Origin: a virus
Length of the DNA: 57,890 bases
Virus record (IMG/VR): IMGVR_UViG_3300020156_000032
Span: 1-57,890 of that record
Strand: one strand, 5' to 3'
Part shown: in pieces, positions 16,906 through 25,746 of the stretch
How positions within the stretch are numbered: the first letter of the stretch is position 1
Layout of the letters: each line of letters starts with the position of its first letter
Translations under genes and position numbers: made by a program
Notes under the pieces: generated by a model
The model's input: only the letters and a program-made list of their open reading frames with translations
What the model was told of the DNA's origin: nothing
Database searches by the model: none

Positions 16906-17653
16906 CGAGAACTTCCGAATTGATCCTCTACTCGACAACACATTTGGTAGAGGTCTCTTTCTTCGTGACTACAGCGAATCACCGTTCGCTAGTGGTCCGA
17001 CCAAACCTTTCGACCTCCAGATCATTGATCCCTCGGAATGGAAGGATCGTATCCGCGAGAAAGACGAAAAGAAAACTCGCAACTCCGACCTTGCTGATCA
17101 GGTAGGTCTGAAGTGCAAGAACCAATCCAACACTAACTACTGTTGGATCAATGCCCCCGTCTACTGCTACGAGTCTGCTCGTGTGCAAGCTGGTCTCCCC
17201 TTGGTTTACTTCTCTCCAGCTTCTGTTGGAGGTCCGATCAAGAACTACCGCAACGTCGGTGGGTGGGGTTCGCAAGGTCTGGAGTACATGGTGGCTCATG
17301 GTGTGGTGCCGGAAAGTCTCTGGCCCGCTAATGCCATCAGTCGTCAATACTATGACGAAACCTTGGAGGTCCGAGCCAAACACAAGGTCAGCGAATTCTA
17401 TGACCTCGAACCTCGCAACTGGGAGCAGCTGATCACCTGCTTGCTCTTAAACATCCCTGTGGCCATTGGTCTCAACTGGTGGTCGCATGAAGTCACCGCA
17501 GTCGATGCTGTGCTGATGTCCAATGGTGACATCGGTGTCCGTATCCGCAACAGTTGGGGTATGGAGTGGGGTGATGATGGATATAGCGTCCTCGTCAAGT
17601 CCAAGGCCAATCCCGATGATGCTGTGGCTTGCCCTGTCGTGTTCGCCGCCTAG
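16862..17653 (+). CDS. Papain-like (C1) cysteine peptidase
   Basis: 263 aa. The papain catalytic set is visible in order: oxyanion Gln and nucleophile Cys in KNQSNTNYCW, catalytic His in WWSHEVTAVDAV, and Asn in RNSWGMEWGDDGY. There is no signal peptide. The N-terminal 75 residues are not an obvious propeptide. The start at MSYCSPL follows GGAG with good spacing. It could be a lytic enzyme against a protein-containing envelope, a virion-maturation protease or an ejected effector. It is adjacent to secreted proteins rather than to the holin. Confidence 0.8.
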   Translation: MSYCSPLRKNEIIVDENFRIDPLLDNTFGRGLFLRDYSESPFASGPTKPFDLQIIDPSEWKDRIREKDEKKTRNSDLADQVGLKCKNQSNTNYCWINAPVYCYESARVQAGLPLVYFSPASVGGPIKNYRNVGGWGSQGLEYMVAHGVVPESLWPANAISRQYYDETLEVRAKHKVSEFYDLEPRNWEQLITCLLLNIPVAIGLNWWSHEVTAVDAVLMSNGDIGVRIRNSWGMEWGDDGYSVLVKSKANPDDAVACPVVFAA

Positions 17654-17713
17654 TCCTTAGTCCTACTTAACTCTGTTGTGGAGTTAGGAAACCTTTCTTG
17701 TGGAGTCCCTGCT

Positions 17714-17947
17714 ATGAACATCTTGGAACGATTCCGTCTGCAACGTGAAACCATCCGCGAATATCGGAGTCTCCGTGACAGCGGTAAGTCGCATGACGAA
17801 GCTGCTGATCTGATCATTCAGAATGCGAAGACTCGCTACCAACCCGTCGCGAGTTCGACTGGTGGTCAACCGCGAGCCATCGACATCGAGAAGTGGATGA
17901 AGATCATCGAAATGATCTTGGCCTTGCTGGCCATGTTCTCTAAGTAA
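17714..17947 (+). CDS. Small helical protein with hydrophobic C-terminus
   Basis: 77 aa with start after gtggagtccctgct. Residues 1-40 form a charged helix (LERFRLQRETIREYRSLRD); the last 20 (WMKIIEMILALLAMFSK) are hydrophobic, suggesting membrane or partner attachment. Function unknown, in the same transcript as the peptidase. Confidence 0.55.
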   Translation: MNILERFRLQRETIREYRSLRDSGKSHDEAADLIIQNAKTRYQPVASSTGGQPRAIDIEKWMKIIEMILALLAMFSK

Positions 17948-17965
17948 GCACCTTCGTGTGACCGA

Positions 17966-18006
17966 GCCCTCCCTCCGAGTGTCGGGGTGACGTGGGGAGG
18001 GAGGGC
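17966..18006 (+). terminator. Strong GC hairpin
   Basis: GCCCTCCCTCC and GGAGGGAGGGC form a perfect 11-bp stem. No T-run follows, so termination alone is uncertain. Confidence 0.45.
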
Positions 18007-18035
18007 CGCACACATTTCCTATCGTACCCTATCTC

Positions 18036-18135
18036 AGATTAGTCCTAATAGACTGTACCTGGTTGGACGCGACCAGCTGATTCCTCAAGTCAAAATATCA
18101 TTTGACTGTCTACTAGGACTAATCTTTCTTTTACC
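18036..18135 (+). terminator. Branched inverted repeat before the Cys-rich gene
   Basis: AGATTAGTCCTA (18036-18047) and TAGGACTAATCT (18114-18125) close a 12-bp stem, with an inner AGTCAAA/TTTGACT hairpin and a small GGT/ACC hairpin, followed by TTTCTTTTA. This may be a terminator or a structured leader for the gene at 18148. Confidence 0.55.
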
Positions 18136-18147
18136 TGTGAGGTCAAC

Positions 18148-18585
18148 ATGTTCCGACTATGTCTTGTGCTGTGCCTATTATTGCTAACTGTGTTCGCTCT
18201 GCTCCCTGACCTGACCGCCGGTGAATGGGTCTTAACCCGAGCTACTTGCGATTGTTCAGACTGCAAATGTCCTGACTGCTCTTGCGGCATCGGCTGGGTA
18301 CTCACACCGCAGATCGAAGGAGCCATCTCTGCTCCAGCTGAACCTGATTACCTACCGAATGACCGTGACAACCTGGAGACGATTGCTAAGTCCAAGGATT
18401 GCCCTGACTGTGCTCAACAAGCACGCAGTAAGATCAAACGTCTGTTCGGTCCTGTGACTCAAGCGGCACCTGTCTACTCCGCCGAGGTTGCATCTCCCCC
18501 AAAGAATCGCGTAGTGCGACGATTCGGACAATGGGTCAAGACTCGACGACAAGGTCGTCGGTGTAACGGACCCAACTGTCAGTAA
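18148..18585 (+). CDS. Secreted cysteine-rich protein
   Basis: 145 aa. Residues 1-24 are a signal peptide (LCLVLCLLLLTVFALLPDLTAG). Just after it comes a Cys cluster CDCSDCKCPDCSCG (residues 34-47), then a later CPDC and a C-terminal CNGPNC. The last 25 residues are very basic (RRFGQWVKTRRQGRRC). An exact dispersed motif at 18492 is read SPPKN. Metal binding or disulfide-rich secretion is likely; the role in infection is unknown. A gaggtcaac site precedes the ATG. Confidence 0.65.
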   Translation: MFRLCLVLCLLLLTVFALLPDLTAGEWVLTRATCDCSDCKCPDCSCGIGWVLTPQIEGAISAPAEPDYLPNDRDNLETIAKSKDCPDCAQQARSKIKRLFGPVTQAAPVYSAEVASPPKNRVVRRFGQWVKTRRQGRRCNGPNCQ

Positions 18586-18610
18586 TCAATCACAACTGAT
18601 TAGAATCTTG

Positions 18611-18644
18611 ATAGCCCACTAGGTCTACTTAGTGGGCTATTTCC
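18611..18644 (+). terminator. Rho-independent terminator
   Basis: ATAGCCCACTA and TAGTGGGCTAT form a perfect 11-bp stem with an 8-nt loop, then TTTCC. CAATAAAAACCTATG follows at 18659 and overlaps the next ATG. Confidence 0.8.
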
Positions 18645-18670
18645 ATACCCCTACCCCGCAATAAAAACCT

Positions 18671-19210
18671 ATGAAGTTCACCGATACAAAGGGCCGTGAG
18701 TGGGACCTCACCCTCACCTTGGCCGGAGCCAAACGGATTGATAACTCTGACTTCTCTGCAATCTACGAACAGAAGTTCAGTATCCTCTCTCCCTCGAAGG
18801 AACTGTTCCAGAACGTCTTAACCAACACCTCACTCTTGACTGCTATGGTCTGGGCGGTAGTGCAACCGCAAGTGAGGTCTCTCTTTGCCCAAGGGAAGTT
18901 TCAAGCTGACCCTGATACACATCCTGAAGATGCTGAAGCAGAATTCTGTGAAGCATTCAATGGAGCAACTATCTCAGCTTGCCGAGATGCCTTCTGGGAG
19001 GCCCTAGCAAGTTTTTTCCAAGATCATCAGACCGTCTTATTGAAACTGAAAGAGCATTACGTCAGGACTCAGAAGAAACTGGCAATGCGGATTCAGGAGT
19101 TGAGCCCCGAACTCGACAGTCTGATGGACGAGAATCTGGATCAGGGGATTCAGAAGATTCGGATGCAGATGAAGGAATCCATCCAAGAATCGTTTCGTGG
19201 CGGAACCTAA
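18671..19210 (+). CDS. Tail assembly chaperone (gpG-like)
   Basis: 179 aa, N-terminal MKFTDTKGREWDLTLTLAGAKRI typical of siphophage tail chaperones that coat the tape measure during tail building. The sequence T TTT TTC at 19012-19018 lies in the zero frame (AGT TTT TTC), the classic form of a -1 slippery heptamer, and a second frame open from there continues to 19509. The start codon overlaps a YAATAAAMNCC motif with almost no leader. Confidence 0.75.
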   Translation: MKFTDTKGREWDLTLTLAGAKRIDNSDFSAIYEQKFSILSPSKELFQNVLTNTSLLTAMVWAVVQPQVRSLFAQGKFQADPDTHPEDAEAEFCEAFNGATISACRDAFWEALASFFQDHQTVLLKLKEHYVRTQKKLAMRIQELSPELDSLMDENLDQGIQKIRMQMKESIQESFRGGT

Positions 19211-19509
19211 TCGGATGTCTAGCCGTCCTTGGCTGGCGATTCGATGAAGTAAGTCATCTCACCTTACGGGACATAGTCATAGCCTACGATGCTAAGCTGA
19301 TCTATGACTGGGACCATACTGCTGCTATGTTGGCGATGAGCCATAACGTCGCTGTAGTGATGATGTGTCTCTGGTCTAAGTCTAAAGCTAAGCCTAAGTC
19401 TGCTGTGGATATGCACCCGTTCCGTAAAAAGAAACGAGATGGACTCAAGCTACGTCCTGATAACATTGGTGTCTTAAAATCACTTGGTCGAATGTTCTGT
19501 AAGAGCTGA
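19018..19509 (+). CDS. Frameshift extension of tail chaperone (gpGT-like)
   Basis: Read by a predicted -1 shift at 19012-19018, adding 163 aa to the first 116 of the upstream gene (279 aa fusion). The C-terminal part (CLAVLGWRFDEVSHLTLRD, YDWDHTAAMLAMSHNV) resembles the T domain of tail chaperone fusions, with DWDHTAA being a typical core. The region between slip site and this core is charged and used in both frames. The frame has no good start of its own, which supports frameshifting. The exact slip site needs protein evidence. Confidence 0.7.
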   Translation, partial: PRSSDRLIETERALRQDSEETGNADSGVEPRTRQSDGRESGSGDSEDSDADEGIHPRIVSWRNLIGCLAVLGWRFDEVSHLTLRDIVIAYDAKLIYDWDHTAAMLAMSHNVAVVMMCLWSKSKAKPKSAVDMHPFRKKKRDGLKLRPDNIGVLKSLGRMFCKS

Positions 19510-19521
19510 GTAGGAGTACCT

Positions 19522-20037
19522 ATGTTCAGTGTTAGACCTCGATTCAAGTTAATCTTCTTTGACCGATCCGTTATCAGGACTAACTGGAAGAAGATCAATG
19601 ACAGGCCCCTTCGTAGAGCAGGGGCCTTAGTCCGTAAGATAGCTCGTCAGTCTATCCGACGAGTACCCTATGGAAAGAAGCGAAGTGGACTACGATACAG
19701 TCGTCCTGGTTCACCTCCTTGGTCTCGCTCCGGTAAGAGAGGAGCAGCCCCCTTCAAGCTCATCTTCAATCTGCCCTATGGACCTATGGGTCTAACTGAG
19801 ATCATCGGTATGGTTGGATTCGGTACTGGGTTTGGAACTCCAGTCCCCGGTCTACACGAGCATGGTGGTGTTGCTCGTCGCAAGGTATTTGACCGTAATT
19901 CCATCCAGGCTCGCATGAGTAAGAAGCAACGACCTCGCTGGCGGTCAGTCTACTACCCTGAGCGACCCTTCATGCTCCCAGCCTTGAAGAAAGCTCGCAC
20001 ACTCCCACAGTTCTGGAAAAACTCCCTATCCCGTTGA
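19522..20037 (+). CDS. HK97 gp10-like tail/neck protein
   Basis: 171 aa. Basic N-terminus with LRRAGALVRKIARQSIRR, then SRPGSPPWSRSGKRGAAPFKLIF, VPGLHEHGG and YPERPFMLPALKKA near the end. This order matches the phage virion-morphogenesis/HK97 gp10-like family needed for tail completion. Placement between chaperone and tape measure is slightly late compared with usual order. Confidence 0.65.
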   Translation: MFSVRPRFKLIFFDRSVIRTNWKKINDRPLRRAGALVRKIARQSIRRVPYGKKRSGLRYSRPGSPPWSRSGKRGAAPFKLIFNLPYGPMGLTEIIGMVGFGTGFGTPVPGLHEHGGVARRKVFDRNSIQARMSKKQRPRWRSVYYPERPFMLPALKKARTLPQFWKNSLSR

Positions 20038-20046
20038 GAGGGCACA

Positions 20047-20517
20047 ATGGAACACAACGCACTACCCTTGGTGGACTGGTTAGTCAAGACCTACGCTTGG
20101 TATCCGATGATCGGTATCTTATTCATCATGATCACCTTAGACATCCTCAGTGGTATCTGTGCTGCTCTGGTAGAAGGTCGTCTAAGCAGTAAGGTCAGCT
20201 TCCCTGGTATGATGAAGAAAGCCTCAATCCTCTTGGTGGTCGGGATGGCTGCCGTACTCGAACATCTCCAGCCAGACCTACCCCTCGCTAAACTCACAGC
20301 AGGCTTCTTCATTATCAACGAAGCCCTCTCTATCCTTGAGAACGCTCGTAGAGCAGGTGTGCCTATCCCACCGATACTCAGTAAGAGTATCGACGCTATG
20401 TACCCTCGTGAAGTTAAACCCAAAGCCGAAGATACTCTCCATGTAGAGGTCAAAGGTTCAGAGAGCCTAGTCCTCAAGGCCAAGCGGAAGCAACCAGACG
20501 AACCTACGCTTCCCTAA
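20047..20517 (+). CDS. Holin, TcdE/phage_holin_4-like
   Basis: 156 aa with about three membrane segments: IGILFIMITLDILSGICAAL (residues 22-42), a segment near ASILLVVGMAAVL, and LTAGFFIINEALSILENA. The conserved DILSG...GRLSSKVSFPGM and FFIINEALSILEN patterns fit the Cph1/TcdE-type holin family, which permeabilises the inner membrane at lysis. The tail from residue 120 is charged and cytoplasmic. No endolysin is adjacent; the papain-like peptidase is 2.4 kb upstream. Confidence 0.8.
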   Translation: MEHNALPLVDWLVKTYAWYPMIGILFIMITLDILSGICAALVEGRLSSKVSFPGMMKKASILLVVGMAAVLEHLQPDLPLAKLTAGFFIINEALSILENARRAGVPIPPILSKSIDAMYPREVKPKAEDTLHVEVKGSESLVLKAKRKQPDEPTLP

Positions 20518-20533
20518 TTTCCGCCAGGCCATT

Positions 20534-20548
20534 ATCTCCCCCAAAGAA
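20534..20548 (+). repeat. Exact dispersed motif before tape measure gene
   Basis: ATCTCCCCCAAAGAA lies 12 bp before the GTG start, next to the gagagg ribosome site. See the family entry. Confidence 0.8.
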
Positions 20549-20560
20549 TGAGAGGCCACC

Positions 20561-23143
20561 GTGTCCATCGCTGGAATCAAAGCTGGTAAGGCATTCGTGT
20601 TCATCGAAGCCCTGGATAAGACTGGGCCAGTCCTAAAGGGTGTAAAGTCAAGTCTCCTGAACCTAGGCCGTGATCTACAACGCATTGGTCAAACGACTCT
20701 GTTAGCGTCCTTAGCCTCTCTCACTCCAACCTTTCTCTCCACTAAAGTCTTCCAAGACTTTGATGACGTAATGAAGAAAGTGGAAGCTCGCTCCGAGGGT
20801 ACGGCTGATGAAATGAATCGTATCCGAGAGCAAGCTAAACTGATGGGTCGTGAAACTGCTTTCACTGCTGCTCAAATTGGTGAAATGCAGATGCGTATTG
20901 CCCAGAAAGGTTTTAGTCGGGCTCAGATTTTGGATATGACACCATCCATTGTGTCTCTCGCTCGTGCAGCCGGTGAGGGGTTTGACTTCTTCAAGGATGC
21001 TGATGCTGCTGCTTCTCTTGTCACAGGTACGATTCGAGCATTTCGACTCGAAGCAGAAGATGCAGCCAATGTAGCAGACCTCATGGCTGCTGCTACTTTG
21101 GATTCATCCTATGAACTTAGTGGGTTGGTAACATCTCTCCAGTACGCAGGACCTGTTGCAGAAGCCTTTAATCTGTCCTTAGAAGAAACTTTGGCTCTCC
21201 TCATGACGATGTCGAACTTAGAGATCGACCCGTCTATCGCAGGTACAGCCTTACGTAACTTAGAGTTATATTCTACGAACGTCAAGGCACAAGATGAGTT
21301 CAATGCTTCTCTCAAGGAAGCAACTGGCAACACAATCGAGTTTACTGATGCAGCTGGGAATCTACGTCCCTTACCTGACATCTTGCATGCTATCGAAATT
21401 GCCACTGAGGGTATGGGTACTGGTTTGAAAGGTCAGATGTTGTCCAAGTTCTTTGGTCAACGTGCTGTGGTGCCTGCCTTCGGCTTAGGACCATCCAAAG
21501 ATTTTGTTAAGAACCTCAATGAACTACTCACAGCTAGTGGTCGTTCAGAACGAGTAGCCAAAGAGATGGAATCAGGTCTAGGTGGTGCTTGGCGTAACTT
21601 CCTAGGCGGTGTGGAGGCTGTGGCTCTAGCTATAGGTAAATCATTAGCTCCTGCTTTGATCGACCTCAGCAAAAAGATAGGACCCATCCTAACTGGTTTG
21701 ACAGAATGGATGAACAAGAATCCAGCCTTTGCAGTACAACTAACTATGTTGTCTCTATCTGGAGTAGCCCTCGGTGCTGCTTTGATCGGAGTAGGATTCT
21801 CCCTCAAGATGCTTAGTGCTGCTCTGATACCAACCTTAGCGATGATCAAAGTCCTAGGGTTTTCATGGGCAGTCCTCAAAGGTATATTCTTTGGAACTGT
21901 GGGTATACTCAAACTCATAGTCGCCCTAGTCAATGTACTTCGCCTCAGCATTGTTGCCTGGGCTGCATCTCTGGTTGTACTCAAGGCTGCGGTGATTGCT
22001 CTGAATGTTGCTCTGACCCTTACACAGCTCTACTACACTGGGTTAATGTTGATCTTCCAGACCCTCATGGCCCTTTCCGGTGTAGTGGTTGGTTTGGACT
22101 TCACAGCTATTCTCACCCTAGTCGGTATCGCTGCTCTATTCCTAGGACTAGGTATCGCGATCTACTATGCTGCTGATGCCTTCTCAGCACTAGGGCAAAT
22201 GATGAGTAAGATCGGTGGAGCCTTAGTGTCAGGCTTCTCTACATATTTTGCTGCTGTTCGAGACGGACTCAAAATGCTCGCTACTGACCTTACCTCATGG
22301 GGTCTACGCATGTTTGAATCCGGTAAAGCTCTAGGCAATACCTTAGTGACAACCTGGAGTGGAGTTGCTAAAGCTCTAACCCTAGGAGATACTCAAGCAG
22401 CTTGGGACATCGGCATCATAGGTCTACAAACCTCCTGGATGCAATTCGTAGATATGATCATGGACACTTGGGATGACGCTTCCACGTTCATGCTTGAGAC
22501 CTGGGAAGGACTCTTCACTTCTTTCAAGGAGACTATGGCAAATTCTGGTATAGGAGATTGGATAGGTTCCTTCTGGGAAAGTGTCCTACCAGGATACGAC
22601 CATAAGCCAGAAAAGACTGACTACGAGAAACGAGTTGAAGAGTTCAATCGTTCTCGTGGACACAAACCTTCAGATGGATTCGGTGTCAAAGATGAGCTAG
22701 ACGCCAACAAGGCATCTGGTGATCGTCTACGAGATCGTCGTAAAGCGATGGCCGAGAAGAACGCTAAACGTGAAGCTGAGATTGCAGCCAAACGCGCCGA
22801 GCTACTAAGCAAGGTCAATGCGATCACCGAGAAGGCCGATAAGGCAGCAGCAGAAGCAGACATCACTAAAACCCTCAAGGAGCTAGAGGATAAGTACAAG
22901 GCGTCTGCTGAGGCCCTCATCAGCAAAGATGGTATCTCAATCGAGATTCCAGCCCTCGATGCTCTCAAGGGACTGGAGCAAGGGACCTCAGAAGCAGCCA
23001 AGCAGGCCATCGAGAACATGCAACGCTCTATGAGTAGTCCAGAAGAGAAGGCTGCAATGGATCGTAAGGCGATGATCAAGAAGCTCGGAGAAATCCTAAA
23101 TGCTATCGAAGCAGGCGGTGACAATATCTTCGCGATAGTGTAA
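20561..23143 (+). CDS. Tail tape measure protein
   Basis: 860 aa, GTG start after gagagg. Residues 60-330 match the TP901-type tape measure core (KVEARSEGTADEMNRIREQAKLMGRETAFTA, AAATLDSSYELSGLVTSLQYAG). Residues 390-570 are strongly hydrophobic with several membrane-like helices (VALGAALIGVGFSLKML, LSIVAWAASLVVLKAAVIAL). Residues 690-860 are long charged coiled coil. It sets tail length and probably forms a channel during DNA ejection. By rough length rules it would give a tail near 130 nm. Confidence 0.88.
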   Translation: MSIAGIKAGKAFVFIEALDKTGPVLKGVKSSLLNLGRDLQRIGQTTLLASLASLTPTFLSTKVFQDFDDVMKKVEARSEGTADEMNRIREQAKLMGRETAFTAAQIGEMQMRIAQKGFSRAQILDMTPSIVSLARAAGEGFDFFKDADAAASLVTGTIRAFRLEAEDAANVADLMAAATLDSSYELSGLVTSLQYAGPVAEAFNLSLEETLALLMTMSNLEIDPSIAGTALRNLELYSTNVKAQDEFNASLKEATGNTIEFTDAAGNLRPLPDILHAIEIATEGMGTGLKGQMLSKFFGQRAVVPAFGLGPSKDFVKNLNELLTASGRSERVAKEMESGLGGAWRNFLGGVEAVALAIGKSLAPALIDLSKKIGPILTGLTEWMNKNPAFAVQLTMLSLSGVALGAALIGVGFSLKMLSAALIPTLAMIKVLGFSWAVLKGIFFGTVGILKLIVALVNVLRLSIVAWAASLVVLKAAVIALNVALTLTQLYYTGLMLIFQTLMALSGVVVGLDFTAILTLVGIAALFLGLGIAIYYAADAFSALGQMMSKIGGALVSGFSTYFAAVRDGLKMLATDLTSWGLRMFESGKALGNTLVTTWSGVAKALTLGDTQAAWDIGIIGLQTSWMQFVDMIMDTWDDASTFMLETWEGLFTSFKETMANSGIGDWIGSFWESVLPGYDHKPEKTDYEKRVEEFNRSRGHKPSDGFGVKDELDANKASGDRLRDRRKAMAEKNAKREAEIAAKRAELLSKVNAITEKADKAAAEADITKTLKELEDKYKASAEALISKDGISIEIPALDALKGLEQGTSEAAKQAIENMQRSMSSPEEKAAMDRKAMIKKLGEILNAIEAGGDNIFAIV

Positions 23144-23148
23144 CTTAG

Positions 23149-23178
23149 AGCCCGGTGGGAAACCATCGGGCTTTTCCT
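23149..23178 (+). terminator. Rho-independent terminator with GAAA loop
   Basis: AGCCCGGTGG pairs with CCATCGGGCT (10 bp, one G-U) around a GAAA tetraloop, followed by TTTTCC. It ends the tape measure transcript. Confidence 0.85.
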
Positions 23179-23286
23179 ATTGGAGTCCTGCTAGACAGAG
23201 TTCTGCAAGACTTGTATACGCAGTCCTGCAAGACTTCACGCGGGACTGTCTTACCATATCTCCCCCAAAGAATAGGAGGGCGACCC
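23179..23286 (+). repeat. GAGTYCTGCAA-type repeats and dispersed motif in leader
   Basis: The gap holds GGAGTCCTGC, GAGTTCTGCAAG and CAGTCCTGCAAG, the same unit as the large array at 55870-56164, then an exact ATCTCCCCCAAAGAA at 23258-23272 next to the aggaggg ribosome site. Confidence 0.55.
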
Positions 23287-24240
23287 ATGCCCGTAGTCTT
23301 AGGTATACTCGATGGTTCAGATGAAGGCAAAGACTGTCTGGAAGAGAAGAAAAAGATTTGGGTACGGAAACGTGAACATCAACGTACCTATATTGTCTTA
23401 GCAGACACAGTGAACGACACTGAAGAAGAGATCAAAGGTGCTTCTGGTGTCCCACCTCTTTTCTTTCCTCTGAATGGTTGTGTCTGTAATGATCGCACAG
23501 CAGAAGAGGTCCAGACTGTAGTTCATCCTCTCACTGGAGTGACAACAATCCTCTGGCATGTAAAATGTAACTTTACATCTGGTCTCAACGCCAGTGATCA
23601 AGATCAACCACCAGAAGCTAAACGACCCCAGGTACGTTGGGATTCTCGCACCGAAGATGAAGTCCTAGAGTTCGATGTTGGAGATGCTCGACCTATCCAA
23701 ACGGATGCTGGTGAACCTATGATCATCACAGCCCCAGGGTATATCTTCATTCTGGAGGTCACAAGATACGAAGTAGGAGCATTCGATCCCAAAGTCAAAC
23801 TTCTCTATGAGGGTTGTGCTAATTCTGCACCCTTCTATGGAGCCCCACAAGAAACTGCTGTACTGGCTAAGATTAACGCTGAAGAAGAATGGCTACCACC
23901 TCATACTGGTAGTGGTCCTGATCAACTCTATAACAAGGTGACTTACACCATCGAATTTAAGATTCGGCGTTTAGTAGTCGCTGCCTTTGGTTTGGTAACT
24001 GTCGGAGATGATCTCATACCGCTGACCCAACGGTCCCGAGTCCTGCACGCTGGATATAAGTACCGAAAGGAAGCTGGAGCCCCTTCTGAAATCTATTTAG
24101 ATAAGGCAGGGAATCCGCAGCAAGTCAACCTTGCTCTCGGTACAGGAGTCAAACTCGCAGAAGGTGCTGACCCTCAGTATAAAATGTTTCAACGACTCTA
24201 TACTAAAGACTTCAATGCCCTTTCCCTCGGCCCCTTCTAA
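23287..24240 (+). CDS. Tail tip/minor tail protein
   Basis: 317 aa, predicted beta-rich, start chosen at the ATG after ggagggcgaccc. Segments such as GYIFILEVTRYEVGAFDPKVKLLY and VTYTIEFKIRRLVVAAFGLVTVGDDLIPLT look like a structural tail protein. I recognise no named family. Position after the tape measure suggests a distal tail or baseplate component. Confidence 0.55.
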   Translation: MPVVLGILDGSDEGKDCLEEKKKIWVRKREHQRTYIVLADTVNDTEEEIKGASGVPPLFFPLNGCVCNDRTAEEVQTVVHPLTGVTTILWHVKCNFTSGLNASDQDQPPEAKRPQVRWDSRTEDEVLEFDVGDARPIQTDAGEPMIITAPGYIFILEVTRYEVGAFDPKVKLLYEGCANSAPFYGAPQETAVLAKINAEEEWLPPHTGSGPDQLYNKVTYTIEFKIRRLVVAAFGLVTVGDDLIPLTQRSRVLHAGYKYRKEAGAPSEIYLDKAGNPQQVNLALGTGVKLAEGADPQYKMFQRLYTKDFNALSLGPF

Positions 24241-24260
24241 TAAACACCTGGAACCTAAAT

Positions 24261-25424
24261 ATGGCTAAACGAACTATACACGGATTTGAACGCCAGGATG
24301 CTTTGAACCTCAAACAGATCGCGAGGTCTGGAGTCAAGAAGAAAGGGCTTTTCCTACCTGAACCGCGGACTAATAGTTCGAGGTCTTACGTGGTAGTCCT
24401 GCAAGATGCTGCACCTGCTATGACAGAAGATGGTGGTGTGTTCTCCCCAGGTGAAGCTGAAGCTAAGGTCTACATCAGAGACTCTGGATCAGACACTGAT
24501 AAGCAAGGTCATTCCAGCGACCCTGATAATACAATCGAGACACCAGTTGAACTGACAGAAGTCTTGGACCCAGCGGGTGCTTATGTCTATCGCCGCGTGT
24601 TTAACTTGATGACCGTCGAGGCTCCTGCTGGAGTTCCGCTGATGGCCACTCAGGACGTATGGGGCGACCTCTACATTGACCAGACTGGTGGAGCTTCAGA
24701 GGGATTCTGTCTTGGTCGTGTGACTGAAAGTAGTGGTATTGCAGGCAGCTTTATCGGAACTGGAGGTTTTCTTGAATCTGGAACAGTAGCTTTGTATTGG
24801 GCTAAGCCTGATGAGGTTATGCCTGGTTTTTATGAGATTCGGGGTTTGGACTTAGCCCTGGAAGTGGTAGCGTACAATCTTTCACCACTTAAAGTAAGCG
24901 TGAACCGAGATGTTCGTTGTTGGTTCAATGCAGTCCTCAATCAATGGTACTTTGAACCAGTCTATCATCCCTTCCAAGGAGGTACACCACTTGGAGCATG
25001 GAACACAGACTCTACTGTGATTGGTACTTCTGCAACTCTATTAGAGCCTAATTCTGTGTCCTCCTACCAAAATGTTATAAATACATCCGTCGCCAATAAT
25101 GGGGGTGGTAATGGTATATCCGTACAGACTGCGGGTGACTATTACTGGAACGTACAAGTAGAAATCGGAGTTGAGGATAATGTAACATCACCAGGGTTTC
25201 CAATGAGCTTCTCTTTATTCCTAGGTCTCAGAGAATTCAAATTTGTGATCCCTACTAATCCTCTACATTTGGGTACTGTAGCAGCTTTTAACCATACGTT
25301 AGAGCTTACACAATACGCTCAGTTTGGATTATCAGATGTTCTAACACTCAAAGCGTCATGTCCCTTTTCATCAGGCGTGCATGTAGTAACTCGATCTCTA
25401 TTGATACCTCAATTCGGATATTAA
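24261..25424 (+). CDS. Putative minor tail or tail fibre protein
   Basis: 387 aa. The N-terminal 120 residues include RSYVVVLQDAAPAM and IRDSGSDTDKQG, and residues 240-387 have a trimer-like beta pattern (WNTDSTVIGTSATLLEPNSVSSYQNV, YYWNVQVEIGVED) similar to the TNF-like ends of some fibres. The gene is the last in the tail module and less G+C-rich than its neighbours, as host-range genes often are. No catalytic motif. Confidence 0.55.
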   Translation: MAKRTIHGFERQDALNLKQIARSGVKKKGLFLPEPRTNSSRSYVVVLQDAAPAMTEDGGVFSPGEAEAKVYIRDSGSDTDKQGHSSDPDNTIETPVELTEVLDPAGAYVYRRVFNLMTVEAPAGVPLMATQDVWGDLYIDQTGGASEGFCLGRVTESSGIAGSFIGTGGFLESGTVALYWAKPDEVMPGFYEIRGLDLALEVVAYNLSPLKVSVNRDVRCWFNAVLNQWYFEPVYHPFQGGTPLGAWNTDSTVIGTSATLLEPNSVSSYQNVINTSVANNGGGNGISVQTAGDYYWNVQVEIGVEDNVTSPGFPMSFSLFLGLREFKFVIPTNPLHLGTVAAFNHTLELTQYAQFGLSDVLTLKASCPFSSGVHVVTRSLLIPQFGY

Positions 25425-25746
25425 CCCCCTGTAAGTGGGGCCACCTGGAAGGGGGGTATAGGGGGCTCGCCTAGCCTGCCCTCGCCACGAGCTAAGCCCC
25501 TTGGCCCCTACACCTAAGGGCTTGCGGGTTTGCCCTGCCCTGCCCTTCGCCGCGTTAGCCCCCTATGGCCATAGCCGCTTAGCCCCCTAGCCCCTTAACG
25601 GGCTTGCTAGGGGGCTTAAAACGCATAGCGGGGGGTATGCCCCCCTATGGGGTGGTTCTCGGGGGGTATTGCCCCTACTTGCTCTTGCCGCTGCCCTAAG
25701 CTACCCTAGGGGCGGGTTAGGACGGGAGAGGCAAGACCTTAGACCT
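25425..25746. other. Convergent G+C-rich intergenic region
   Basis: No gene is visible. The region is packed with short repeats of AGCCCCT/AGGGGCT type. AGCCCCCTAGC (from 25581) and GCTAGGGGGCT (to 25617) form an 11-bp stem, and further stems include a near-palindrome around 25620-25655. It separates converging transcripts. Confidence 0.6.
25580..25622. terminator. Bidirectional terminator
   Basis: The 11-bp stem AGCCCCCTAGC/GCTAGGGGGCT with inner CCC/GGG pairing sits between convergent genes. It shares its arms with the terminators at 57564 and 57816. Confidence 0.55.
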
